Shown: positions 8,213-17,529, counted from the first letter of the stretch. The stretch: DNA of 44,899 nt from Streptomycetaceae bacterium (GCA_019243445.1 JAFAUH010000095.1:1-44899); one strand, 5' to 3'. Numbers and translations are program-made. Notes: a model not told the origin generated them from the letters alone.

Positions 8213-11200
8213 GCTTTCCAGCAGCGGCAGCGCGGGCTCGGCCGAGATCGACTCGGCTGCCCGTTGCAGGGCACTCGCCAGCAGCGCCAAGTCCGTCGGC
8301 CCGTTGCCGAGTTCGCGCAGCGGGCGGCGGGTCGGTGGATCGCCCATCCGTTCCCACTCCAGCGGCACCACGGTTGGCCGCAGCGTTGCCGTGCGCGGGA
8401 TGCGCCCGCTGACCCGGCCGGCCTGGAATGGTGTCACCGCGCCGTCGGGGCGCCGTAGATAGCCGCGACCCGGCACGGAGTCGTCAAGACTGGCCGGATC
8501 CTCGACGTGCACGAGCAGCGCTGCCGATTCCGGATCCTCCGTTCGCAGCGCGATCCGCAGCCGCGACCGCTCGTCGGCCTCTGTGCCCGCCGTACGCTCC
8601 GGGCGGCCCGTGGACGCCACCAGATGCATCCCGAGTTGTGTGCCGGCGCGTGCGACGGCTTCCACCGCCCGTATGACGGAACCGGCGGCGGGCCGTCCCG
8701 GACTGCCGAGCGCGGGCGCCACCAGCGCGTCGAGGTCGTCCACGACCACTACCAGACGCCGCTCGCCGTGCCAGGCGTCGAGCGCGTCATACGAGCTGTA
8801 TGGGCCGTACGAGTCGACAGGGCCCGTCCCCGGAAGGCAGGGGGAAGCCGATACCACTGCCTCGAGCAGCTCCTCACGGCGCTTGAGCTCGGCGGTGAGC
8901 GCCTGCGCGAACTCCCGCATCCGCGCCGGATCGGACGCCGCCAGATATGTCGAAACATGCGGCAGATCCGTACAGATCCGCAGCCCTTCACCTCGCTCCG
9001 GGGCACCGTCGAGCAGCACCAGCGCCAGCCGGTCCGGCCGCGCGGCGGCGGCCAGCGCCGCGGTGACGGAGCGCAGCAGCTCCGTCTTGCCCGAGCCCGC
9101 TGCGCCGCCGATGAACAGGTGCGGGCCCTCGGTGACGAGATCGACGTCCACCGGGCCCTCAGGACCGGCACCGAGCACGGCACGTACGGCGGAGGAAGCG
9201 GCCGTGCCCGTCGATTCCGCGGTTCCTGCGGTCTCTGTGGTTTTCGCGGTCTTTGCGGTTTTCGAGGTCTCTGTGGTCCAACGCTCGGAGATCTTCGCAG
9301 GGGTGGCGAGGGCGAGGTCCAACTCGTCGAGCAGCCGGGCGGTCGCGGGCAGCGAGCTGCGCGTGCGCCGCTCCGCACCGTCGGCTTCGCGTAGCGGCGC
9401 CAGCGCGCGGGCGAACCGTTCGGCCCACGCCGACGACACCGCGTCGACGGTGATCAGCGAGTCGGCGGAGCCGTCGTCAGGCGCCGGGTGAGGAGTCACG
9501 CTCAGCGTCGTCGCCACATCGCCCTCGAGCTGGGCCACCGTCCCGCACTCCGCTGCCAGCAGTTCGGACTGCTCGGCCAGGCACAGCAGATGGATGCCGA
9601 CAGTAGGACCCGCGTGCGCCAAGTGCGCCACGGTGTCGCGCAACGCCACGGAGCCGGGGTCACCGTCCACCACCACGACGGTGAACGGACCCGAGTGCTG
9701 GGCGGATGCGGCGGCGACCGCTTCCGGGGTGGCCGTTGCCCAACCCGGCCCGAGCGGCCCGTCGTCGAGGCGGCGCGTCAACTCGGCGGTACGTGCCTCT
9801 GCCTGCTCCCGGTCGAAGGCGAGCAGCAGTCGGCAGTCCTGACCGTGGGCGGGGCGCACATGTGGCAGCCAGTTGAGCCAGGTCCACTCGCCGGTCCGCT
9901 GGTCGGCAGGGTGGACGCGGTCCGCGCTGATCAGGACGAGTTCGAGCGCCGAGGGGGAGTGCAGCGCGCACAACTGGGCGACGACGGCGCGCGCCAGACC
10001 GGCGAGACGTGGCCGCGGTCCGGCAAGACCGAGCGACCCGGTACGCCGCAGATCGGCGGTGACCGGAACGGAGGGCAGCAGGCCCCCCTCGGTCAGGAGA
10101 TCGGTGGTGCCGAGCCGCACGCTCAATGCCTCGGCATGGCCGACGCCGCGCTCCCACAGGCGTGGGCCCGGCCCGAGCGCGGTGACCAGGATGGTTGCCG
10201 CATCGGGCGCGCGGTCGCGCAGCTCGGCGGCGCGGGCGGCGAGCCGTGCCGCCTCGGCAGCCTCGGATCCACCGTGGCCCATGCCGCGTCCGGCGCCGGT
10301 GGCGATGCGCCGTGCCCAGGCTCCTATGGCCCCTGACAGCCCCGCTCCGCGCCCGGAGGCGGCGGCCTGCGGCTGATGCGGTGAAGTCAATGAAGGAGTA
10401 TGGAGAGCTGTGGCATCGAGCCGCTGCGGTGTGGCAATCCTGCCGCCGCTCTCGTCCCCTTCGTCGTGCGCGGCTCCGGAAGGGCCATCGGCGCCGGTGC
10501 CGGTGCAGCGGGCGGTGGGCGCGCTGGGGAGAGCAGTGCTGCTGAGCTCCGCCGCACCGCCGAAGTGGTTCGTCGTCGGCCCTGCGGGCGGTCGCGGGGA
10601 GTTGCCCGGCCAACCCGGGGCGCCTCCGAGGGAATCGGGCCTCCTTGGACCCGGGACGTGCTCGGCCAGGCGTTTCGCGGATCCTGCCCGTCCCGCACCA
10701 TCCGCCTTCGCATGCGGCAGGCAGACGTGCAGGTGGCCTTCCGCGTCGGGGACCAACGGCAGGGTCGGTGACGGGGGCGCCGCGGGCACGGTGCCGTCCT
10801 CCGCCGCCTGTATGGCCGCTGCCTGTACAGCCGCTGCCTGTACAGCCGCCGGGCCGGGCTCCAGGCGCAAGGTGGACTCCCCGATCCGCAGCAGTGCCCC
10901 GGGCGGCAGTGGAACCGGCCGCTCCCCGACCGGGTGGCCGTCGACGCTCGTGCCATTGGTCGACCCGAAGTCGGTGACGGCGGCGTGCCGGGATTTCGGA
11001 TCGAGGGTCACCGTGCAGTGCAGCCGTGACACATCCGGGTCGTCGAGAGGTACGTCGGCCTCGGCCGACCGCCCGATCCGCACCTGGCCGCCGTGCAGCA
11101 GATGGACGCCGCCGGCGTCGGGGCCGCCGATGACGTGCAGTGCCGCGTGGGCGCTCGAGTCGTGATGGTGCTCGTCGTGGTGGCCGTGATCGGCCGGGGT

Positions 11201-11446
11201 GTGCAGTGAGAGCACCGCCCCGTCGACCAGAGGCGGCACACCGAGCATCGCGCTGCCCGGATCGAGCCGCTGGGCCCCCGCGTAGAGCGCCACGGCGGAG
11301 CCGGCGGAGCGTACGGGCTGTCCGGAGCCGGCGCTCGCCGCGAGCGCGCCTGCCACCGTGCCCAGTGCCGTCCCCGTTGGAGCGGTGACAAGCACGTCGC
11401 GGGCGAGGCCGCTGCGCGGCCCAAGGACGGTCAGCCGGATCTGCAT
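8192..11446 (-). CDS. FHA-domain FtsK/SpoIIIE (EccC-like) ATPase
   Basis: 1,084 residues. Order: a ubiquitin-like N-terminus (about 1-90); an FHA domain (about 115-190) with IGR, SRLHC and DFGSTNGT phosphothreonine-binding landmarks; a low-complexity Ala/Pro linker (190-370); a region resembling the degenerate first ATPase of EccC/EssC (LWER, WLNWLPHV); then one intact FtsK-type ATPase with Walker A GGAAGSGKTE near 780 and Walker B LVVVVDDLDAL near 900. I see no membrane helix, unlike typical EccC. It may move a protein or DNA in response to threonine phosphorylation. It is divergent from two Ser/Thr kinases and convergent with the permease. No WXG100 gene lies beside it. Confidence 0.85.
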   Translation of the reverse strand: MQIRLTVLGPRSGLARDVLVTAPTGTALGTVAGALAASAGSGQPVRSAGSAVALYAGAQRLDPGSAMLGVPPLVDGAVLSLHTPADHGHHDEHHHDSSAHAALHVIGGPDAGGVHLLHGGQVRIGRSAEADVPLDDPDVSRLHCTVTLDPKSRHAAVTDFGSTNGTSVDGHPVGERPVPLPPGALLRIGESTLRLEPGPAAVQAAAVQAAAIQAAEDGTVPAAPPSPTLPLVPDAEGHLHVCLPHAKADGAGRAGSAKRLAEHVPGPRRPDSLGGAPGWPGNSPRPPAGPTTNHFGGAAELSSTALPSAPTARCTGTGADGPSGAAHDEGDESGGRIATPQRLDATALHTPSLTSPHQPQAAASGRGAGLSGAIGAWARRIATGAGRGMGHGGSEAAEAARLAARAAELRDRAPDAATILVTALGPGPRLWERGVGHAEALSVRLGTTDLLTEGGLLPSVPVTADLRRTGSLGLAGPRPRLAGLARAVVAQLCALHSPSALELVLISADRVHPADQRTGEWTWLNWLPHVRPAHGQDCRLLLAFDREQAEARTAELTRRLDDGPLGPGWATATPEAVAAASAQHSGPFTVVVVDGDPGSVALRDTVAHLAHAGPTVGIHLLCLAEQSELLAAECGTVAQLEGDVATTLSVTPHPAPDDGSADSLITVDAVSSAWAERFARALAPLREADGAERRTRSSLPATARLLDELDLALATPAKISERWTTETSKTAKTAKTTETAGTAESTGTAASSAVRAVLGAGPEGPVDVDLVTEGPHLFIGGAAGSGKTELLRSVTAALAAAARPDRLALVLLDGAPERGEGLRICTDLPHVSTYLAASDPARMREFAQALTAELKRREELLEAVVSASPCLPGTGPVDSYGPYSSYDALDAWHGERRLVVVVDDLDALVAPALGSPGRPAAGSVIRAVEAVARAGTQLGMHLVASTGRPERTAGTEADERSRLRIALRTEDPESAALLVHVEDPASLDDSVPGRGYLRRPDGAVTPFQAGRVSGRIPRTATLRPTVVPLEWERMGDPPTRRPLRELGNGPTDLALLASALQRAAESISAEPALPLLESSALDGS
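10801..10845 (-). repeat. 15-base in-frame tandem repeat, three units
   Basis: Three 15-base units at 10801, 10816 and 10831; the last two are identical and the first differs at three bases. It encodes an AAVQA-type repeat in the linker of the FHA-FtsK protein, so gain or loss of a unit keeps the frame. Confidence 0.85.
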
Positions 11447-11555
11447 GGTGGTCGGCGTCCCTTCTGGGTCCCTTCGGGCTTCTTCTGTTCAGGGCCTGAG
11501 GCATCCTCCCACTCGTCACTGACAACGTGCCTCCGGCGTTCACACCAACGATCTT

Positions 11556-11570
11556 GATTGATCATCAATC
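11556..11570. promoter_or_regulatory. Palindrome in the divergent intergenic region
   Basis: Seven-base inverted arms (GATTGAT / ATCAATC) around a single central base, in the gap between the divergent FHA-FtsK gene and pkaA. This AT-rich palindrome stands out in the GC-rich context and could be a regulator site. No regulator family is implied. Confidence 0.35.
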
Positions 11571-11605
11571 GATCATCTAGAGCTGGAAACCGGACGAATT
11601 CCAGC

Positions 11606-11638
11606 ACTCGGGCCGGGCTGGACCAGCCCGGCCCGAGT
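11606..11638. other. Perfect 15-base hairpin in the 540-base divergent gap
   Basis: Arms 11606-11620 and 11624-11638 are exact complements around a 3-base loop. It looks like a terminator, yet the gap 11447-11987 lies between two genes that diverge from it, so no annotated transcript ends here. It may end a short leader or untranslated RNA, or protect an RNA end. Apart from this and the small palindrome, I find no convincing gene in the gap; the open frames there (for example 11710-12000) do not look coding. Confidence 0.6.
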
Positions 11639-11987
11639 AATCTGCGGACGCCGGGGCCACCGAGTGAACCGGCAAGGCCCTTCGCCGCGTCCTTCCCTCG
11701 GAGCCCCTCGTGAAGTGGGCGTCCGCTGTGGCATCAGCGCTCCGTGCCGAGGCCCTCATACCGGGTTGGACCTGGGCATTGCGTGGGCATCGCGACGATG
11801 AAGCCAGCCGGGGCAGCGGTGGCTGGCCGCTCCACAACGGGCAGGTGCCGCGGGAAGCCGGACACTTTCGGAGGCCGGCATTACAGTGGGGCGGAGGTGG
11901 CCTGCGAAGGCCTCCGCATGATGTTGACTACGACGATGATGTCGACCACGACGATCACGAGATGATCACGACCTGGGAGCGCATGCC

Positions 11988-13730
11988 GTGCGGCCGGTAG
12001 GCAGCAAGTACCTGCTCGAGGAGCCGCTCGGGCGCGGGGCGACAGGCACCGTGTGGCGTGCCCGAGTGCGCGAGGACACCGCAGCTCCCCTGGGCGCCGA
12101 GGGTGTCGAGAGCGCGTCCTCGCAGCCCGGCGACGTTGTGGCGATCAAGGTGCTCAAGGAAGAGCTCGCAAGCGATCCCGATATCGTGATGCGCTTCCTG
12201 CGCGAGCGCTCGGTGCTGCTGCGCCTCACCCATCCCAACATCGTGCGCACCCGCGACCTGGTGGTGGAGGGTGAACTGCTCGCCCTCGTCATGGACATGG
12301 TGAACGGCCCGGATCTCCGCTGCTATGTGCGCGACAACGGCCCGTTCACCCCGATGGCCGCCGCTCTGCTCACAGCCGCCATCGCCGACGCACTCGCAGC
12401 GAGCCACGCCGACGGCATCGTCCACCGTGACCTCAAACCTGCCAACGTCCTCCTCGCCAGCAGTGAGGACGGCTCGCAGATGCACCCGATGTTGACCGAT
12501 TTCGGCATCGCCCGTCTGGCGGACTCCCCAGGAGTCACTCGTACGCATGAATTCGTCGGTACGCCCGCGTATGTCGCACCGGAGTCCGCCGAGGGCCGGG
12601 AGCAGACCTCGGCCGTCGACATCTATGGCGCGGGCATCCTGATGTACGAGTTGGTCACCGGCGAGCCGCCGTTCCGCGGTGAGAGTGCGCTCGAAGTCCT
12701 CCACCAGCACCTCAGCCAGGAGCCGCGCCGCCCTTCCACCGTGCCTGATCCGCTGTGGACGGTCATCGAACGCTGCCTGCGCAAGAATCCCGAGGAGCGC
12801 CCCAGCGCCGAGAACCTCGCCCGTGCCCTGCGCGTTGTCGGCCACGGCATCGGCGCCCACGCCACGCCGCAGGCCGCCGAGGCCGCCCTGGGGGTGGCCG
12901 GCCTGCTCGCGCTCGATTCCGCCCCGACCCGCCTGCCCGGCACCGCAGCGGCGGCCGCAGTCACCGCTGCCGGAGCAGCAGCCATGGGCAGCGCCGACGC
13001 GACACAGGTGATGCAGGGCGGCAGCCATCCCGCGATCGACGCGTACGACCCCAACGCCGCCACGAGCGTCTTGCCGAACCGGGCACCCGACAGTACCCGT
13101 GTGATGCCGTCCGAGCCGCAGGGTCCGCAAGCTCCGCAGCGCCCGCACCCTTGGGAATCCCAGCTCAGCGCGGCGCGTGACCGCAACCAGCAGACCGAGA
13201 TCGCCTATCTCGACCCCAGCCAGGACCCCCTGCGCCACCGTCCACGCCGCCAGCCCCAACCCCAACCCGCACCCCCGGCGTCCGTCCGGCAGCAGTACGG
13301 CTCGCCCCAGCCCCAGCCCCAGCCCCAACCCCGACCCCGACCCGCACCTCCGGCGTCCGCCCGGCAGCAGCAGTACGGCTCGCCCCAGCCTCAGCCCCAA
13401 CCGCGCCCGCGCCCCGAGCCCCAGCCCGCGCGGTATGAGCCGCAGCGCCGCACCGAGCGCGAGCCCGCGCCACGCCGCGAGCGCAGCCAGCGCACCCCGA
13501 TGCGCATCCCCGGCCTCGGCTGCCTCAAGGGCTGCCTGTTCATGATCTTCACCATTGTGGTGATTTTCATCCTGGTGTGGAACTTCACGCCGGTACCGCA
13601 CTGGATCGCGCGGGGCGAGAACTGGTACCAGGCCACATCGAGCTGGATCAAGTCGGCTTATCACTGGGTCAGCACGATCGGCAACGCGAGTAAGGGCGTG
13701 CACATCCCGAAGAACGGCAGCTTCGGCTGA
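11988..13730 (+). CDS. pkaA: Membrane-anchored Ser/Thr protein kinase, PkaA-like
   Basis: 580 residues. Kinase domain about 1-285 with LGRGATGTVW glycine loop, VAIKVLK lysine, H146-R-D148-LKPAN catalytic loop, D171-FG and GTPAYVAPE, so it should be active. A Pro/Gln-rich region (about 415-500) has two copies of a 25-residue unit. A single membrane helix (about 515-535) is followed by a short 45-residue extracytoplasmic tail. S. coelicolor PkaA, known as a kinase with a Pro/Gln-rich region and encoded beside pkaB, is the evident counterpart. A GTG start with GGGAGC nine bases upstream is used. pkaB follows after 177 bases. Confidence 0.9.
   Translation: MRPVGSKYLLEEPLGRGATGTVWRARVREDTAAPLGAEGVESASSQPGDVVAIKVLKEELASDPDIVMRFLRERSVLLRLTHPNIVRTRDLVVEGELLALVMDMVNGPDLRCYVRDNGPFTPMAAALLTAAIADALAASHADGIVHRDLKPANVLLASSEDGSQMHPMLTDFGIARLADSPGVTRTHEFVGTPAYVAPESAEGREQTSAVDIYGAGILMYELVTGEPPFRGESALEVLHQHLSQEPRRPSTVPDPLWTVIERCLRKNPEERPSAENLARALRVVGHGIGAHATPQAAEAALGVAGLLALDSAPTRLPGTAAAAAVTAAGAAAMGSADATQVMQGGSHPAIDAYDPNAATSVLPNRAPDSTRVMPSEPQGPQAPQRPHPWESQLSAARDRNQQTEIAYLDPSQDPLRHRPRRQPQPQPAPPASVRQQYGSPQPQPQPQPRPRPAPPASARQQQYGSPQPQPQPRPRPEPQPARYEPQRRTEREPAPRRERSQRTPMRIPGLGCLKGCLFMIFTIVVIFILVWNFTPVPHWIARGENWYQATSSWIKSAYHWVSTIGNASKGVHIPKNGSFG
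13266..13415 (+). repeat. 75-base tandem duplication in pkaA with CCCCAG hexamers
   Basis: Two adjacent 75-base copies (13266-13340 and 13341-13415) encode the PAPPAS-RQQYGS-(PQ)n-RPRP unit. Inside each copy the PQ part consists of CCCCAG-type hexamers. Copies differ at a few bases, including one extra CAG codon in the second. All changes keep the frame, so the linker length can vary between strains. Confidence 0.85.
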
Positions 13731-13907
13731 CGACCAGTTCGGCTGCCGACTCCAAATCCCGTCCCGGACTGGAGATTTATCGACTTTCAGAGGGTGTTTT
13801 CTCCCGAAGAAGCCGTACTTACCCTCACCTGGTTCCCCCAACGGCCCGTCCTCCGCGTAGCTTTGTCGCCAACAGACCGTCGGATGGCGTGACATTGCGG
13901 AGCAGCC

Positions 13908-16130
13908 TTGGCACGGAAGATCGGCAGCCGGTACACCGCCCATCAGATCCTCGGGCGGGGTTCCGCCGGAACGGTATGGCTTGGCGAGGGGCCCGAGGGG
14001 CCGGTCGCCATCAAGCTGCTGCGTGAAGACCTCGCCTCGGACCAGGAGCTCGTCGGCCGCTTCGTCCAGGAGCGTACGGCGTTGCTCTCCCTCGACGACC
14101 CGCACATCGTCGGAATAAGAGATCTCGTCGTCGACGGCAGCGATCTGGCCTTGGTCATGGACCTCGTACGCGGTTCCGACCTGCGCTCACGTCTCGAACG
14201 TGACCACCGCCTCGCCCCCCAGGCCGCCGTCTCCATCGCTGCCGACGTCGCCGATGCGCTCGCCGCCGCGCATGCCGCGGGCGTCGTCCACCGCGATGTG
14301 AAACCGGAAAACGTCCTGCTCAACGCGGCTGCCCCGGCCGGGCCCGGCGGCGCGCCCCCGGCCATGCTCACCGATTTCGGCATTGCCCGGCTCGTCGACT
14401 CGCCCCGCCGCACACGGGCCACCCGCATCATCGGCACCCCGGACTACCTTGCCCCCGAGATCATTGAGGGCCTGCCGCCTCGCGCGAGTGTCGATATCTA
14501 CGCCCTCGCGACCGTTTTGTACGAACTCCTCACCGGCTTTACGCCCTTCGGCGGCGGCCACCCCGGCGCCGTCCTGCGGCGGCATGTGACCGAGACGGTC
14601 ACCCCGGTCCCCGGCATCCCCGAGGCGCTCTGGCAGATCCTCGCCCAGTGCCTCGCCAAGGCTCCTGCCTCCCGGCTCACCGCGGGTGAACTCGGTGAAC
14701 GGCTCCGCCAGGAACTACCGGGTCTCGCCGGAGTGCCCCCGCTGGAGGTGTCATCACCGCACGACTCATCACCGCATGACTCATCACCGCACGTCGGCCG
14801 TACCGATGCCGCCCAGACAGACGAAGAGGAGATGCCCGAGCCCGCAACGCCCGCCTCCCGCGCGAGGCGCGGCGCCGTCCCGCTGGTGCGCAGCCAGGCC
14901 CCGGACTCCAGCCGGGATACCCACACCAGCATCAAACTCCCCACTGCGGATGAACTCGCCGGCTACCCGCGCCGCGAAGGCGGGGCCCATTGGGCGAGCC
15001 CGGGCGTAGCCCGGTCCACCCGGGGCGCTGGTCGGGCGAGGGGCTGGCCGGGAGCCGGGGGCGGTGCGCGGCACCGAGCCGCCTCCGACTCGCTTCGCAG
15101 GCGCCGCATCAAGCTCGCCGCCGCAGCGGTGGCCGCCTTGGTCGCCGCAGGGATCGGCGGCTGGGCGCTCGCCTCCGGCGGCAACGACGCCAAGGCCAGC
15201 ACCCGCGAAGACCACCAGCCGGCCGACTCAACCACGACCGGCGCCGATGCCTCCCCGCAAGGCAGCATGGGCACGCCCGTCGCGCTGCCGCACTGGTCCG
15301 CCTTCCGGGACGCCCCGCGCCCGGGCGTGTCGCTCGTCGGTGGCCCACGCGCGATCGCCGTGTCCGGCACCACGTACGTCTTCACGCGCGGCACCGACCG
15401 ATGCGTCTGGTACGTCATCCGGGACGAGCGCAGTGGCCGGTACGGGGCATGGCAGCGGCTTGCCGGGCTACATGTCGGCGACGATCCCGCTGTGGTCACC
15501 GCGGAGCAGGGGCAGCTCGACGTATTCGCGCTCGGCACGGACGGACTGCTCTACCGCAGGACGATGGCGAGGGGCGCCTGGGGCGAGTGGTACCAGGCTG
15601 ACCAACGCACGCACTTCGATGCGGCACCCGCAGCCGCGTCCTCCGCGCCCGGGCGCATCGACCTCGTCGGGCTCACCGGAGGCCAACTGGTCACGGCGTC
15701 GTTCGCTGGCGGCCGCTGGAATGCGTGGGCCGTGGTGCCCACGGCTGGGCATGTGACGGCTGCGCCGGGGCTGGTCTCGCGCCGCGCGGGCACCCTTGAC
15801 GCGTTTGTCGTACGCAAGGCGGACGGTGCGATCGTACGGCTGCCATATGCGGACGGAGCTTGGCAGCCGGCGCAGGTCATCGCGCAGGTCGACGCGGTGG
15901 GGCGCCCCGAGGCGGTCGCTTCCGGTGAGCAGATGTACGTGATCGCTCCCGCGGAGCGGGGCGGCTTGACGGAGGCGTTGGTCCGCCCCGCGGGCGGTGA
16001 CCCGACCGTGACGCGGGTGGCGTCGCCCTCGGCGGGCGGCTCTGCGCCGGGCGTGGTGTCTGCTGCACACGGCCACGCCGAGCTATGGGTTCACACAGGG
16101 TCCGGTGGGCTCGCGATGGCCTTGCTGTGA
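13908..16130 (+). CDS. pkaB: Ser/Thr protein kinase PkaB-like, with extracytoplasmic propeller-like sensor
   Basis: 740 residues, TTG start with GGAG six bases upstream. Kinase domain 1-265: LGRGSAGTVW, VAIKLL, HRDVKPEN (Asp near 130), D156-FG and GTPDYLAPE. Residues 282-296 are an SSPHD tandem repeat, followed by an Arg/Gly-rich linker. One membrane helix spans about 402-424. The outer 300 residues are repeated W-x-x-W strands (for example YGAWQRLAG, WGEWYQADQ, WNAWAVVPT) alternating with DVFALGTDGLLYRR-like strands, like sialidase/PLL-type beta-propeller lectins. S. coelicolor PkaB is, from memory, much shorter (near 417), so this sensor may be a lineage-specific addition. Ligand unknown. 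Confidence 0.87.
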   Translation: MARKIGSRYTAHQILGRGSAGTVWLGEGPEGPVAIKLLREDLASDQELVGRFVQERTALLSLDDPHIVGIRDLVVDGSDLALVMDLVRGSDLRSRLERDHRLAPQAAVSIAADVADALAAAHAAGVVHRDVKPENVLLNAAAPAGPGGAPPAMLTDFGIARLVDSPRRTRATRIIGTPDYLAPEIIEGLPPRASVDIYALATVLYELLTGFTPFGGGHPGAVLRRHVTETVTPVPGIPEALWQILAQCLAKAPASRLTAGELGERLRQELPGLAGVPPLEVSSPHDSSPHDSSPHVGRTDAAQTDEEEMPEPATPASRARRGAVPLVRSQAPDSSRDTHTSIKLPTADELAGYPRREGGAHWASPGVARSTRGAGRARGWPGAGGGARHRAASDSLRRRRIKLAAAAVAALVAAGIGGWALASGGNDAKASTREDHQPADSTTTGADASPQGSMGTPVALPHWSAFRDAPRPGVSLVGGPRAIAVSGTTYVFTRGTDRCVWYVIRDERSGRYGAWQRLAGLHVGDDPAVVTAEQGQLDVFALGTDGLLYRRTMARGAWGEWYQADQRTHFDAAPAAASSAPGRIDLVGLTGGQLVTASFAGGRWNAWAVVPTAGHVTAAPGLVSRRAGTLDAFVVRKADGAIVRLPYADGAWQPAQVIAQVDAVGRPEAVASGEQMYVIAPAERGGLTEALVRPAGGDPTVTRVASPSAGGSAPGVVSAAHGHAELWVHTGSGGLAMALL
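14751..14795 (+). repeat. 15-base tandem repeat in pkaB, three units
   Basis: Units at 14751, 14766 and 14781, each starting TCATCACCGCA, encode SSPHD/SSPHD/SSPHV just after the kinase domain. The units are nearly identical and in frame. Confidence 0.9.
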
Positions 16131-16167
16131 GGGCTCGCGGACCAGCGGGAACACCGAGTCCAGCCGG

Positions 16168-16180
16168 TAGGCTGGTGTCG
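16168..16180 (+). promoter_or_regulatory. Probable leaderless promoter of prfB
   Basis: A TAGGCT -10 box at 16168-16173 is followed by six bases and then the GTG start at 16180, the spacing expected if transcription begins at the start codon. No Shine-Dalgarno is present. The box sits in a small hairpin with CCAGCC/GGCTGG arms (16160-16175). Confidence 0.45.
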
Positions 16181-17286
16181 TGGCAATCCTCGACGTATCC
16201 GAAGAGCTGAAGTCCCTCTCCTCCACCATGGAGTCGATCGAGGCCGTCCTCGACCTTGGCAAAATAAGGGCCGACATCGCCTCGCTCGAGGAGCAGGCGG
16301 CCGTCCCCTCATTGTGGGACGACCCCGAAAACGCGCAGAAGATCACCAGCCGCCTCTCCTACCTCCAGGGCGAGCTGCGCAAGGTCGAGGCGCTGCGCGG
16401 CCGGATCGAGGATGTCGGGGTGCTCTTCGAACTGGCCGATGCTGAGGACGATGCCGACACCCGTGCCGAGGCGGGGGCGGAACTGGCCACCGTCCGCAAG
16501 GCGGTCGACGAGATGGAGGTCCGCACCCTCCTCTCCGGTGAGTACGACGCCCGTGAGGCCCTGGTCAACATCCGCGCTGAGGCAGGTGGGGTGGACGCCG
16601 CCGACTTCGCCGAGCAGCTGCAGCGCATGTATCTGCGCTGGGCCGAGCGGCACGGCTATCCGACCGAGATCTTGGAGACCTCGTACGCGGAAGAGGCCGG
16701 CATCAAGTCGACGACCTTCGCCGTCAAGAGCCCGTACTCCTACGGCACGCTCTCGGTCGAGCAGGGCACGCACCGGCTGGTACGCATCTCGCCCTTTGAC
16801 AACCAGGGCCGCCGCCAGACTTCCTTCGCCGGCGTCGAGGTGCTGCCCGTGGTCGAGCAGAGCGACCACGTAGAGATCGACGAGTCGGAGTTGCGCATCG
16901 ACGTCTACCGCTCTTCGGGCCCTGGTGGCCAGGGCGTCAACACCACTGACTCGGCGGTGCGCATCACCCACCTGCCGACCGGCATCGTGGTCTCCTGCCA
17001 GAACGAGCGCTCACAGATCCAAAACCGCGCCTCCGCGATGACCGTTTTGCAGGCGAAGCTGCTGGAGCGGCGCCGCCAGGAGGAGCAGGCGAAGATGGAT
17101 GCGCTCAAGGGCGACGGTGGAAACTCCTGGGGTAACCAGATGCGTTCCTACGTCCTGCACCCGTACCAGATGGTCAAGGATCTGCGGACCGAGCACGAAG
17201 TCGGCAATCCTCAGGCGGTGCTTGACGGTGAGATCGACGGCTTCCTCGAGGCCGGTATCCGCTGGCGCAAGCAGCAGGAAAAGTAA
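16180..17286 (+). CDS. prfB: Peptide chain release factor 2
   Basis: 368 residues, normal length. Releases finished proteins at UGA and UAA. The stop-codon-reading tripeptide SPF is seen in [13 protein letters not shown], and the peptidyl-transferase GGQ in [15 protein letters not shown]. The N-terminus reads through without an internal TGA, so the programmed frameshift of E. coli prfB is absent. The GTG at 16180 lacks a Shine-Dalgarno and is probably leaderless. It lies 49 bases after pkaB on the same strand. Confidence 0.97.
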   Translation: MAILDVSEELKSLSSTMESIEAVLDLGKIRADIASLEEQAAVPSLWDDPENAQKITSRLSYLQGELRKVEALRGRIEDVGVLFELADAEDDADTRAEAGAELATVRKAVDEMEVRTLLSGEYDAREALVNIRAEAGGVDAADFAEQLQRMYLRWAERHGYPTEILETSYAEEAGIKSTTFAVKSPYSYGTLSVEQGTHRLVRISPFDNQGRRQTSFAGVEVLPVVEQSDHVEIDESELRIDVYRSSGPGGQGVNTTDSAVRITHLPTGIVVSCQNERSQIQNRASAMTVLQAKLLERRRQEEQAKMDALKGDGGNSWGNQMRSYVLHPYQMVKDLRTEHEVGNPQAVLDGEIDGFLEAGIRWRKQQEK

Positions 17287-17498
17287 GAGACTGGCGAATA
17301 TTTATCACAGGCTTATACCCAACTGCCCGTCAAACGCTGTCGATTCGGGCATTTAGTGCACAATGCGCTTGACCGTGATGTGAAAACCGGGAAAGCTGAC
17401 GCCGGCATGCGTATGGCGGGGCAGGCGTGTGGACGGGGGCGGGTGGATCTGACTGTGATCTGCGACTCGAACGCCCCGGGGTGCCGCAGCCCTGTACA

Positions 17499-17529
17499 TA
17501 GCTGCTCCCTACTACAACTAAAGCAGCTA
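17499..17529 (+). promoter_or_regulatory. Leader hairpin before the LAETG surface protein
   Basis: Eight-base arms (17499-17506 and 17522-17529) with a 15-base loop, ending 17 bases before the ATG. CTGCT in the left arm can alternatively pair with AGCAG just before the start (17542-17546), so two structures may compete over the start region. The rest of the 260-base gap after prfB shows nothing else clear. Confidence 0.35.

Noticed and set aside
11710-12000. 96-residue plus-strand frame before pkaA
   Set aside because: No ribosome site, odd composition with an Asp/His run, and it runs into the pkaA start.
11955-14105. 716-residue minus-strand open frame
   Set aside because: It lies antisense to two kinase genes with every catalytic motif intact; its own residues are low-complexity and show no domain.
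16180-16290. Programmed frameshift in prfB
   Set aside because: No in-frame TGA or slippery site; the N-terminus reads through to the conserved part.
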